Origin: an uncultured Collinsella sp.
Lineage (GTDB): Bacteria; Actinomycetota; Coriobacteriia; Coriobacteriales; Coriobacteriaceae
DNA: 16,397 nucleotides
Assembly (NCBI GenBank): GCA_958424475.1
Contig: CATZTY010000005.1
Location: 1-16,397, forward strand
Direction of reading: 5' to 3'
Shown here: one piece after another, positions 1-6,535 of the stretch
Layout of the letters: every line of letters begins with the position of its first letter
Numbering within the stretch: position 1 is the stretch's first letter
Made by a program: the position numbers and the translations under genes
The notes under the pieces: model-generated
Seen by the model: only the letters and a program-made list of their open reading frames with translations
Told to the model about the DNA's origin: nothing
Database searches by the model: none

Positions 1-323
1 ACCTTCTCGTCCATCTCGCAATTCTCGACGGTTAGGATTGCGGTCATGACCTTGGTGATCGAGGCAATCTTGACCTGCTCATCGGCGCCGCGTCCATAGT
101 AGACGGTGCCGTCTTTGCCCATGACGAGGGCATTGGTCGCATCGATATCGGGCAGGTTTTCGGCCGTGATGCCGCGCGCATCGGCGGTTTTGCCGCAAAC
201 ATTGTCGGTCGTGAGCACTTGGGCGCCGGCGACGGTGGGCACGCCGGCGGCAAGGGCGATAGCGCAGACAAAGCTGGCGGCAAGCTGGGCTGAGCGCTTT
301 GCAAAAGAGGTGAGGGACTTCAC
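1..323 (-). CDS. D-alanyl-D-alanine carboxypeptidase (peptidase S11 / DacA-type), 5' part only
   Basis: Reading the - strand from 323 to the window edge gives about 107 residues with no stop, so the gene continues off the left side. The N-terminus is a secretion signal: basic stretch (KSLTSFAKR), a hydrophobic Ala-rich core, and an A-G-A cleavage site near residue 34. The mature part then reads ALVMGKDGTVYYGRGADEQ and IASITKVMTA. SITK (Ser88 to Lys91, positions 62-51) is the SxxK active-site motif of S11 serine peptidases, and its spacing from the start of the mature domain is normal. Known members trim the terminal D-Ala from peptidoglycan stem peptides outside the cytoplasmic membrane. I chose the GTG at 323 because it places the signal peptide at the N-terminus; an in-frame ATG at 392 would add 23 residues. 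Neither start has a strong ribosome site. The SxN and KTG motifs lie outside the window. It is divergent from the VanR-like regulator. Confidence 0.85.
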   Translation of the reverse strand, partial: MKSLTSFAKRSAQLAASFVCAIALAAGVPTVAGAQVLTTDNVCGKTADARGITAENLPDIDATNALVMGKDGTVYYGRGADEQVKIASITKVMTAILTVENCEMDEK

Positions 324-362
324 GGATTTCGCTTTCGACGGGATGGTCTCTTCTGGAACTAG

Positions 363-368
363 AGTATA
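363..368 (-). promoter_or_regulatory. Possible -10 hexamer for the carboxypeptidase gene
   Basis: The - strand reads TATACT here, five of six matches to the -10 consensus. It lies about 40 nt upstream of the GTG at 323, which would give a short leader. No convincing -35 hexamer is visible 16-18 nt further upstream. If real, it argues against the alternative ATG at 392, which lies upstream of it. Judged by eye only. Confidence 0.3.
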
Positions 369-439
369 TCGTTTGCCGGCGTCGGCGATCATCGCGTGCG
401 CGCGCGGCCCACATCCGCACCCGAACGGGCACAAGGGTG

Positions 440-455
440 CTTAAGGCCGACTTAA
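440..455 (+). promoter_or_regulatory. CTTAA direct repeat with 11-bp period, possible response-regulator site
   Basis: CTTAAG at 440-445 and CTTAAT at 451-456 repeat exactly 11 bp apart in the 197-bp divergent intergenic region. OmpR/PhoB-family regulators commonly bind as dimers to direct repeats with an 11-bp period. A VanR-like member of that family begins at 521. The site lies about 40-55 bp upstream of the CATAAT hexamer, a plausible activator position. The role is inferred. Confidence 0.35.
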
Positions 456-494
456 TCACCCACGCTTGTTGTGTGTGGCGTGTGTCGCCTCGGG

Positions 495-500
495 CATAAT
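495..500 (+). promoter_or_regulatory. Possible -10 hexamer for the vanRS-like operon
   Basis: CATAAT matches the -10 consensus at five of six positions and sits 20 nt upstream of the regulator's ATG. No good -35 box is present at the right distance (the region is GT-rich), which would suit an activator-dependent promoter. A strong ribosome site, GAGAGGAG at 508-515, follows. Because the distance to the start codon is short, the leader would be only about 14 nt. Confidence 0.35.
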
Positions 501-520
501 GGAGCGCGAGAGGAGCACGC

Positions 521-1216
521 ATGAACGAGCGCATACTGGTAGTTGATGACGAGAAGGCCATTGCCGACCTAGTGGGCATCTACCTTACAAAAGAAGGCTT
601 TGACGTCCAGATTGCCTATAGCGGGGCCGATGCTGCCAAGGCAATCTTGGAGCAGGAGTTCGATCTGGCGCTGCTGGATGTCATGCTGCCCGATATCGAT
701 GGCTTTGAGCTGCTGCGTACGATCCGTTCCAGCCATACCTATCCCGTGATCATGCTGACGGCGCGCGATGCCCAGCAAGACAAGATCGAGGGCCTTTCGC
801 TTGGCGCGGACGATTACGTGGTCAAGCCGTTCCGCCCGCTGGAACTCATCGCGCGCGTGCACGCTCAGCTTCGCCGCTACACCAGCTACGGTAGCCGTGC
901 ACAGGCGGCCGAGTCGCTGACCATTCAGCTCGACGGCTTGGAGATCAACCGCGATGCTCGTTCCGTGACAGTGGACGGTTCACCGGTTCGCCTCACGCCC
1001 ACCGAGTATTCAATTTTGCTGTATCTGGTCGAGCATCGCGGCAGCGTGGTGGCCGTGGAGGACCTGTTCCGCGCGGTGTGGAACGAGGACTTTATGCCCG
1101 GCTCCAACAATACGGTGATGGTGCATATTCGCCACTTGCGCGAAAAGATCGGCGACGACGCACAAAAGCCACGCTTTATCAAAAACGTCTGGGGCGTCGG
1201 CTACATAATCGAATAA
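521..1216 (+). CDS. VanR-like response regulator, OmpR/PhoB family
   Basis: A 231-residue DNA-binding response regulator of normal length. The receiver domain (about 3-115) has the acidic pair Asp9-Asp10, phospho-acceptor Asp53 in LLDVMLPD, Thr80 and Lys102 in VVKPF. The C-terminal winged helix (about 130-230) has the family signatures LTPTEYSILLYL and VHIRHLREKIG, ending in WGVGYIIE. It starts at ATG 521 with ribosome site GAGAGGAG five nt upstream. The partner kinase follows 26 nt downstream and closely resembles VanS, which is why VanR is the best family name. Known VanR proteins control glycopeptide-resistance genes, but no vanH, D-Ala-D-Lac ligase or vanX is present here. The divergent carboxypeptidase is the obvious local target candidate. 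Assignment to the OmpR family is very secure; the VanR subtype is an inference from the kinase. Confidence 0.9.
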   Translation: MNERILVVDDEKAIADLVGIYLTKEGFDVQIAYSGADAAKAILEQEFDLALLDVMLPDIDGFELLRTIRSSHTYPVIMLTARDAQQDKIEGLSLGADDYVVKPFRPLELIARVHAQLRRYTSYGSRAQAAESLTIQLDGLEINRDARSVTVDGSPVRLTPTEYSILLYLVEHRGSVVAVEDLFRAVWNEDFMPGSNNTVMVHIRHLREKIGDDAQKPRFIKNVWGVGYIIE

Positions 1217-1242
1217 CGCTTTTCGCTTGTGAGGATCTTGAT

Positions 1243-2481
1243 ATGACAAAAGACGATAGACAAGCGTTCGAGGTGCCCGATCGACTCTTTGAATACGTGA
1301 GGTCGGTCGTCGACAATCGCGCGCTTGCAACGGTGCTGCTCTTTTTGCTGACCCTGCTGCTGATTGGCATCGATAACATCGCTGGAATCTTGGCGGTGCT
1401 GCTTGTCGGCTTTTTGCTGATCGATCGATTTGAGATCGTGCGCCGCTGCGTGGTGATTGGCGGCGCCGCGTGGGCCATGACGTTGGCGATCGGCGCCATG
1501 GCGCTCGGCGGCTTCGAAGGGCCGGTGCTGTTCGATGCCGGCTTTGTATTCAACATGCTTGGCTTTGTGCTGGCACTTGCCGTGTGCGTGCTGTTCTTGT
1601 GCGGCCGCGCCCTGTACTACCAGGGCTACGAGCAGGGCGAGCAGCATGCCGATTGTGTGCTGGCTGCTCGTATTCAAGATCGCCTGATCGATCACCCCGA
1701 CACCTGGGACAACATTGACGGCGACTTCTTGGAGGTCGAGGGCGCCCTTAACCGCGTGCGTGACCGTGAGCGCAAGGTGCAGCAAGCTCTGCGTGACGAG
1801 TCGCATCGCAAGGACGATCTGGTCACGTACTTGGCGCATGACCTACGCACCCCGCTTGCCAGTGTGGTGGGCTATCTTTCGCTGCTGCAAGAGGCTCCTG
1901 AGCTGCCGGTTGAGCAACGTGCGCACTTTACGGGCGTGGCTCTCGACAAGGCGCACCGGCTCGATGCACTCATCGAAGAGTTCTTCGATATCACGCGCTT
2001 TGACTTCCACGATATCGTGCTCACGCGCGGCTATGTTGATCTGGGGTTGCTGCTGGCTCAGGTGGTTGACGAGTTCTATCCCATCCTCAACGAGCAGCAT
2101 AAGGAAGCCCAAGTTGATATTCGCGAGGACCTGACGGTGCTCGTGGATGGCGACAAGATGGCTCGCGTGTTCAACAACATCATGAAAAACGCCGTCGCCT
2201 ATAGCTATGAGGGCTCGACTATCACGATTGAGGCCGGGCGCCAAGACGATGGCGGCGTGCGCGTGCGCTTTATCAATCAGGGCGATCCTATCCCTGCGGC
2301 TAAGCTCAAGGTGATCTTTGAGAAGTTCTATCGCCTGGATGCGGCGCGTGCGACCAATCGCGGTGGTGCCGGTCTGGGCCTTGCTATTGCCAAGGAGATC
2401 ATCGCGGCACACGGCGGTACCGTTGCATGTGAATCGACGCCCGAACACACGATATTCACCATCGAGCTGCCCGCCGCATAG
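1243..2481 (+). CDS. VanS-like membrane sensor histidine kinase
   Basis: A 412-residue kinase starting at ATG 1243, behind ribosome site GAGGAT at 1231-1236. An upstream in-frame start would overlap the regulator and has no ribosome site. The N-terminus carries four hydrophobic segments (about 28-43, 46-61, 69-88 and 101-121) with only short loops, so there is essentially no extracellular sensor domain. A linker follows, then a HisKA domain with phospho-acceptor His199 in YLAHDLRTPLASVVGYLSLL, and a HATPase domain with N box (RVFNNIMKNAVAYS), F box (FEKFYRLD) and G2 box (GGAGLGLAIAKEI). The G1 region reads INQGDPIP instead of the usual DxGxG; from memory, VanA-type VanS proteins have a similar substitution, so this and the segment GYLSLLQEAPELPVEQ support the VanS assignment. 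It should phosphorylate the regulator encoded just upstream. The natural signal is unknown. Confidence 0.87.
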   Translation: MTKDDRQAFEVPDRLFEYVRSVVDNRALATVLLFLLTLLLIGIDNIAGILAVLLVGFLLIDRFEIVRRCVVIGGAAWAMTLAIGAMALGGFEGPVLFDAGFVFNMLGFVLALAVCVLFLCGRALYYQGYEQGEQHADCVLAARIQDRLIDHPDTWDNIDGDFLEVEGALNRVRDRERKVQQALRDESHRKDDLVTYLAHDLRTPLASVVGYLSLLQEAPELPVEQRAHFTGVALDKAHRLDALIEEFFDITRFDFHDIVLTRGYVDLGLLLAQVVDEFYPILNEQHKEAQVDIREDLTVLVDGDKMARVFNNIMKNAVAYSYEGSTITIEAGRQDDGGVRVRFINQGDPIPAAKLKVIFEKFYRLDAARATNRGGAGLGLAIAKEIIAAHGGTVACESTPEHTIFTIELPAA

Positions 2482-2502
2482 CCAGCGTGCCCTTACAAAC
2501 AC

Positions 2503-2529
2503 TTGACAATGCGCTCACGTGCATATGAG
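2503..2529 (+). promoter_or_regulatory. Possible promoter for pstB
   Basis: A perfect TTGACA (2503-2508) lies in the 103-bp gap after the vanS-like gene. The nearest -10-like hexamer, TATGAG at 2524-2529, is only 15 bp away, so the match is poor. Downstream, TATCGAT occurs twice (2543-2549 and 2563-2569), 20 bp apart, just before the ribosome site. It suggests that pstB has its own promoter, but the assignment is weak. Confidence 0.28.
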
Positions 2530-2584
2530 CCGCGATTTCTACTATCGATACTGCTGAATTGATATCGATGTGGAGGTATGCGGT

Positions 2585-3460
2585 ATGACGGCTGCTGCGG
2601 CTGTGGAGCCCACGGAGCTTGAAGAACTCATGAAAGCGCAGGCCGAGGCCGCGCACGAGCGCGAGGTTGGGGATGCGACTCGCCCCACGGCAGAGGATCT
2701 TGCCGCCTCGCCGACGCGCATCGACGTCGAAGGCCTCGACCTGTTCTATGGCGACCATCATGCGCTCAAGGACGTGAATATCAAGATCCGCGACAAGCAG
2801 ATCACCTCGTTCATCGGGCCTTCGGGCTGCGGAAAGTCCACGTTGCTGCGCTGCTTTAACCGCATGAACGACGGCATCAAGGATTGCCGCATCGAGGGCA
2901 AGATTGCGCTCGATGGTCAAGATATCCTGGGCGATTACGACATCTGCCGTTTGCGCCAGCGCGTGGGCATGGTGTTCCAGCGCCCCAACCCGTTTCCCAT
3001 GAGCATCTACGACAACGTCGCCTATGGGCCGCGCGGCATGGGCGTGCGCGATCGCGCTGTGCTGGATGGGCTGGTCGAGGATTCCCTGCGACGCGCCGCC
3101 CTGTGGGACGAGGCCAAGGACAAGCTCAAAGAGTCGGGTCTGGGTCTTTCGGGCGGCCAGCAGCAGCGTCTGTGCATCGCCCGCGCACTTGCCGTGCAGC
3201 CCGACATTCTGCTGATGGACGAGCCGACCTCGGCACTCGACCCTGTGTCGACGCTGGTGGTGGAGCAGCTGGCCTGCGAGCTCAAAGAGACCTGCACGCT
3301 CGTGGTCGTTACGCACAATATGCAGCAGGCGGCGCGTATCTCCGATTCGGTCGCATTCTTTTTGCTGGGTGAGCTGGTGGAGCACGCGCCCACCGCGCAA
3401 CTCTTCAAGAATCCGACCGATCCGCGCACGGCGGATTATTTGACGGGGCGTTTTGGCTGA
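2585..3460 (+). CDS. pstB: Phosphate ABC transporter ATP-binding protein PstB
   Basis: A 291-residue ABC ATPase that would energise the PstSCA phosphate importer from the cytoplasmic face. Visible motifs are Walker [10 protein letters not shown] (78-86), the PstB hallmark [25 protein letters not shown] around the Q-loop, the signature LSGGQQQR (from 188), Walker [13 protein letters not shown] (Asp212, Glu213) and the switch His244 in [10 protein letters not shown] chose ATG 2585 because ribosome site GGAGG (2572-2576) lies 8 nt upstream. This leaves an acidic, Ala-rich N-terminal extension of about 40 residues not usual in PstB. The other parts of the importer (pstS, pstC, pstA) and phoU are absent from the window, although pstB is normally the last or next-to-last gene of that operon. 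A PhoPR-type pair follows within 65 bp, consistent with phosphate control. Confidence 0.94.
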   Translation: MTAAAAVEPTELEELMKAQAEAAHEREVGDATRPTAEDLAASPTRIDVEGLDLFYGDHHALKDVNIKIRDKQITSFIGPSGCGKSTLLRCFNRMNDGIKDCRIEGKIALDGQDILGDYDICRLRQRVGMVFQRPNPFPMSIYDNVAYGPRGMGVRDRAVLDGLVEDSLRRAALWDEAKDKLKESGLGLSGGQQQRLCIARALAVQPDILLMDEPTSALDPVSTLVVEQLACELKETCTLVVVTHNMQQAARISDSVAFFLLGELVEHAPTAQLFKNPTDPRTADYLTGRFG

Positions 3461-3470
3461 TACCATCTAG

Positions 3471-3484
3471 TAAAGGTACCTTTA
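3471..3484 (+). repeat. Perfect 14-bp palindrome between pstB and the phoP-like gene
   Basis: TAAAGGTACCTTTA is a perfect dyad, 10 bp after the pstB stop and 40 bp before the regulator's start. It has no loop, so it is better suited to a dimeric protein than to an RNA hairpin. A weak -10-like TAAGAT lies at 3489-3494, immediately downstream. It could be an operator for the following two-component genes; the binding protein is unknown. Confidence 0.4.
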
Positions 3485-3524
3485 GGGTTAAGATGCGGTC
3501 ATGCCGGCCGCAAAGGGGTTCAAC

Positions 3525-4253
3525 ATGATCTATTACGTCGAGGACGATGACAACATCAGGGATTTGACGGTCTATGCGCTGCGCAAGCAGGGGATTGAGG
3601 CCGAAGGCTTTTCGTGCGACGGTGAGTTTAAGGCTGCCGTGGCGCGACGGGTACCCGATGCCGTCCTGCTCGACATCATGCTGCCCGATACCGATGGCTT
3701 GGCGATTATGCGTCGACTGCGTGCCGATCGCCTGACGGCGACGGTGCCCATCATGATGCTTACCGCCAAGGATACCGAGCTCGACAAGGTGATGGCGCTC
3801 GATGGCGGTGCCGACGATTACCTGACTAAGCCGTTTTCGCTCATGGAGCTCGCCAGCCGCTGCCGCGCACTGCTGCGTCGCGGCGGCATGGTCAAGCAGG
3901 CAAGCGATGTGCTCAGCGTGGGCGACATCGTGCTCTCGCCCAGCCATCGCGAGGTGACCGTTGCCGGCGAGCCGCTTAAGCTCACCCTGCGCGAGTTCGA
4001 CCTGCTCGAGTACCTCATGCGCAAGCCCGGCGTGGTTTTTACCCGCGAGTCGTTGCTGCAGAGCGTGTGGGGCTGGGACTTCGACGGCGGTTCGCGCACC
4101 GTTGACGTGCACGTGCAGACGCTTCGCCAAAAACTAGGCGAGCATGCCGGCGCCATCGAGACTGTGCGCGGCGTGGGCTACCGCTTGGCCGAGCCTTCTG
4201 CCGGTGATGGTACCGAAGGTGACGACACCGCGGCCGCCGCATCGGAGGAGTAA
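3525..4253 (+). CDS. PhoP/PhoB-like response regulator, OmpR family
   Basis: A 242-residue response regulator. The receiver domain has Glu6-Asp7-Asp8, phospho-acceptor Asp50 in LLDIMLPDTDG, Thr80 and Lys102 in LTKPF. The winged-helix effector has LTLREFDLLEYLMRKPG, VDVHVQTLRQKLG and the ending VRGVGYRL. A low-complexity acidic tail of about 20 residues (GDGTEGDD, Ala-rich) follows. I chose ATG 3525 because AAAGGGG (3512-3518) lies 6 nt upstream and MIYYVEDDD is the natural start of the domain; an in-frame ATG at 3501 adds eight residues with no ribosome site. The kinase gene begins 3 nt after the stop. Adjacency to pstB suggests the phosphate-starvation system, but regulators of this type can have other inputs, so the PhoP name is inferred. 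Confidence 0.9.
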   Translation: MIYYVEDDDNIRDLTVYALRKQGIEAEGFSCDGEFKAAVARRVPDAVLLDIMLPDTDGLAIMRRLRADRLTATVPIMMLTAKDTELDKVMALDGGADDYLTKPFSLMELASRCRALLRRGGMVKQASDVLSVGDIVLSPSHREVTVAGEPLKLTLREFDLLEYLMRKPGVVFTRESLLQSVWGWDFDGGSRTVDVHVQTLRQKLGEHAGAIETVRGVGYRLAEPSAGDGTEGDDTAAAASEE

Positions 4254-4256
4254 CCC

Positions 4257-5681
4257 GTGGTCTTCGCCCCCCAGGGAAAACATACGCTGTCGCACCGCGT
4301 TTTTGTGACAATCTTTGTCTGCGCCATGGCGGTTATCGTGGCGTTTACGGTGCTGGGTGCGTTCTTTGTGCAAAACACCTTGGCGGATGCCACGAGTGCC
4401 AACCTGGCGCAGGAAACCGAGCTCATTGCTGCCGCCCTCGACGAGCAGCAGGAGCCCATCCCGTTCTTGCGTAGCCTCGATCGCGAGGACTTGCGCATCA
4501 CGCTGATTAACAAGGATGGATCGGTTGCCTACGACAACGAGGCGTCGCCTTCCACACTGCCCAACCATGGCGATCGCTCCGAGGTCATCGAGGCCTTTGA
4601 GAGTGGTTCGGGTTCTGCGGAGCGCGCAAGCTCTACGCTCGACGAGATTATGCTGTATCGCGCTGTCGCCCTTGATAACGGCCAGGTTGTCCGCTTGGCG
4701 CAGGCCCAGCCTGGCGTTGCGGCGATTTTGCTGTCGATGGTGGCGCCGATGCTGCTTATCGCAGCAGCGGGTGCGGTACTCTCGTTTTTTATGGCGCGCC
4801 GCGAGTCCCGTGCCATCATCGCGCCGTTGCAAGAGGTGGATTTGGACCACCCACGCCGTAGCTATGAGCACGCCTATGCCGAGATGGTCCCCATGCTTGA
4901 GCGTATCGAGTCGCAGCGCCAGGAACTCAAGCGCCAAATGGCGGTGCTAGCGGACAACGACCGTATGCGCCGCGAGTTCACGGCGAATATCACCCATGAG
5001 CTCAAGACGCCGCTTACGGCGATTTCGGGCTATGCTGAGCTCATCGCAAACGGCATGGTCGAGGGCGAGGACGACCTGCGCAACTTTGGCGGTCGCATCT
5101 ATCGTGAGGCGGGCCGTTTGGCGGCGCTTGTCAACGACATCCTTACGCTGTCTAACTTGGACGAGGCCGAGCGTGCAACTGAGGGCGAGGCGGTGCCCAT
5201 TGGGTCCACGGAGCCTATTGAGCTCTCGCGTGCCATCTACGCGGTTGAGCAGCGTCTTGAACAGGTCGCCCGTCAGGCGAATGTGACGATAAGTCATGAG
5301 ACCAAGCCTGTGGTCATCGAGGGCGTGTCGCGCTTGATTGACGAGCTCATCTATAATCTGGCAAGCAACGCCATCCGCTACAATCGACCCGGCGGTACGG
5401 TTACGCTGCAGTGCGGCACCAACGACGAAGGCCATCCGTTCCTTGCGGTCGCCGACACGGGAATCGGTATCGCGCCTGAAGAACAGGGCAAGGTATTTGA
5501 GCGGTTCTATCGCGTGGACAAGAGTAGGTCCAAGGCACGCGGCGGAACCGGTCTGGGGCTTGCCATTGTCAAACATGCGGCCCTGTATCATCACGCCACG
5601 CTCGATCTGTCGAGCGAGTTGGGCGTGGGAACCACCATTACGGTGACGTTTCCCATACAGCAGGACGAGCCATTCGCATAG
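4257..5681 (+). CDS. PhoR-like membrane sensor histidine kinase
   Basis: A 474-residue kinase starting at GTG 4257, with ribosome site GGAGGAG (4244-4250) inside the end of the upstream gene, so the two are translationally coupled. It has a membrane segment at about 15-38, an extracytoplasmic domain at about 39-153 and a second membrane segment at about 155-178. A coiled linker (about 205-240) leads to HisKA with His247 in NITHELKTPLTAISGYAELI. The HATPase has N box LIYNLASNAIRYN, G1 DTGIGI, F box FERFYRVDKSRS and G2 GGTGLGLAIVKH. The order and motifs match PhoR-type kinases of Gram-positive bacteria. No PAS domain is obvious in the linker. It should phosphorylate the neighbouring regulator. 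The phosphate link rests on adjacent pstB and on the family resemblance. Confidence 0.9.
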   Translation: MVFAPQGKHTLSHRVFVTIFVCAMAVIVAFTVLGAFFVQNTLADATSANLAQETELIAAALDEQQEPIPFLRSLDREDLRITLINKDGSVAYDNEASPSTLPNHGDRSEVIEAFESGSGSAERASSTLDEIMLYRAVALDNGQVVRLAQAQPGVAAILLSMVAPMLLIAAAGAVLSFFMARRESRAIIAPLQEVDLDHPRRSYEHAYAEMVPMLERIESQRQELKRQMAVLADNDRMRREFTANITHELKTPLTAISGYAELIANGMVEGEDDLRNFGGRIYREAGRLAALVNDILTLSNLDEAERATEGEAVPIGSTEPIELSRAIYAVEQRLEQVARQANVTISHETKPVVIEGVSRLIDELIYNLASNAIRYNRPGGTVTLQCGTNDEGHPFLAVADTGIGIAPEEQGKVFERFYRVDKSRSKARGGTGLGLAIVKHAALYHHATLDLSSELGVGTTITVTFPIQQDEPFA

Positions 5682-5706
5682 CGATACAACATAGATATTG
5701 ATGCAG

Positions 5707-5736
5707 ACGCCGCATTTGACTTTCGGGTGCGGCGTT
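5707..5736 (+). terminator. Probable intrinsic terminator after the phoR-like gene
   Basis: ACGCCGCA (5707-5714) pairs perfectly with TGCGGCGT (5728-5735) around a 13-nt loop, 26 bp after the kinase stop codon. The downstream tail (TGTTGTGCAATTTTA) is only moderately T-rich, so efficiency is uncertain. A second small hairpin, ACAGG-AGAG-CCTGT (5771-5784), followed by TTTCTT, lies further on and may help. Confidence 0.5.
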
Positions 5737-5800
5737 GTTGTGCAATTTTACGATTGCTTCCGACATTTTTACAGGAGAGCCTGTTTCTTATGTATAGAGT

Positions 5801-5829
5801 TTGGTCTCGGTAAAAAGATGCGATAACAT
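5801..5829 (+). promoter_or_regulatory. Candidate promoter for the wzz/tyrosine-kinase operon
   Basis: TTGGTC (5801-5806) and TAACAT (5824-5829) are separated by 17 bp. Transcription would start near 5836, giving a leader of about 40 nt before the ATG at 5877. The 195-bp gap after the phoR-like gene and the terminator inside it support a separate transcript. The hexamers match consensus at three and four positions, so this is a weak visual call. Confidence 0.35.
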
Positions 5830-5876
5830 ACGGACAGTTTTGTCAATCCGAACTGGGGAAATGAAAGGCAAGCTGC

Positions 5877-6533
5877 ATGACCCTTCTCGAACTGTTCCAG
5901 CTGCTGAAGAAGCACCTTCAGCTGGTCATCACCCTTCCGGTGGTCTGCGCGATCGCCATGGGCATCGTGTCCTTCGTTGCGATGGACAACACCTATACCG
6001 CGACGACGAGCATGTACATTCTCGCCAAGACCGACGATAGCGGCCAGATGAGCTACAACGATCTCTCGGCGAGTCAGATGCTTTCCAACGATATCGCCAC
6101 GCTGCTGGATAGCGATAGCGTTAAGAGCGGCGCAGCCAATGAACTGGGCCTCACCGATCTGGATGACTACAAGGTGTCTGTTTCCTCCGAGACCACCACG
6201 CGTGTCATTACGCTTTCGGTTACCGGCACCGATGCCAAGGAGACGGCTAAGGTCGCAAAGGCCATGGCCAGCTCGGTGAGTACGGTCGCTCAGAACGTCG
6301 GCGCTGCCCAGAGCATCAACGTTATCGACGAGGCTAAGACTCCCGAAGTCCCCAGCGGTCCCAAGCGTATGCTGTACGTTGCTGTCGCGTTCCTCGCGGG
6401 CATCTTTATCGCAGTTGCCTATGTCGTTTTGGCAGACATGCTCAATACCCGCATCCGCGGTGCCGAAGAGGCAGAAGAGCTCCTGGGCATTCCCGTTGTT
6501 GGCCGAATTCCGGCTATGAAAGGTGGTAAATAG
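5877..6533 (+). CDS. Wzz/CpsC-like polysaccharide chain-length and kinase-activator protein
   Basis: A 218-residue membrane protein of the Wzz / capsular polysaccharide co-polymerase family. It has a short cytoplasmic N-terminus (LLELFQLLKKH), a first membrane helix at about 17-36, an extracellular domain at about 37-163, the family's Pro-rich motif (Pro156, Pro159, Pro162) and a second helix at 165-187. The cytoplasmic tail contains LNTRIRGAEEAEELLGIPVVGRIP, the type of tail that in Gram-positive homologues (CpsC, CapA) docks and activates a separate BY-kinase. That kinase is encoded 2 nt downstream. Ribosome site GAAAGG (5863-5868) lies 8 nt before the ATG. Homologues set polymer length or export of capsule or exopolysaccharide. 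Confidence 0.87.
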   Translation: MTLLELFQLLKKHLQLVITLPVVCAIAMGIVSFVAMDNTYTATTSMYILAKTDDSGQMSYNDLSASQMLSNDIATLLDSDSVKSGAANELGLTDLDDYKVSVSSETTTRVITLSVTGTDAKETAKVAKAMASSVSTVAQNVGAAQSINVIDEAKTPEVPSGPKRMLYVAVAFLAGIFIAVAYVVLADMLNTRIRGAEEAEELLGIPVVGRIPAMKGGK

Positions 6534-6535
6534 GC

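Noticed and set aside
521..2481. Functional vancomycin-resistance operon
   Set aside because: Only regulator and sensor homologues are present; no vanH, D-Ala-D-Lac/Ser ligase or vanX gene lies in the window.
2456..3466. 336-codon open frame on the - strand opposite pstB
   Set aside because: Antisense to a gene with all ABC ATPase motifs intact; no motif in the reverse frame.
5801..6040. 79-codon frame overlapping the start of the wzz-like gene (with an ATG at 5861)
   Set aside because: Out of frame with the wzz-like gene and without similarity to anything; the downstream ATG at 5877 has correct ribosome-site spacing and gives a canonical Wzz N-terminus.
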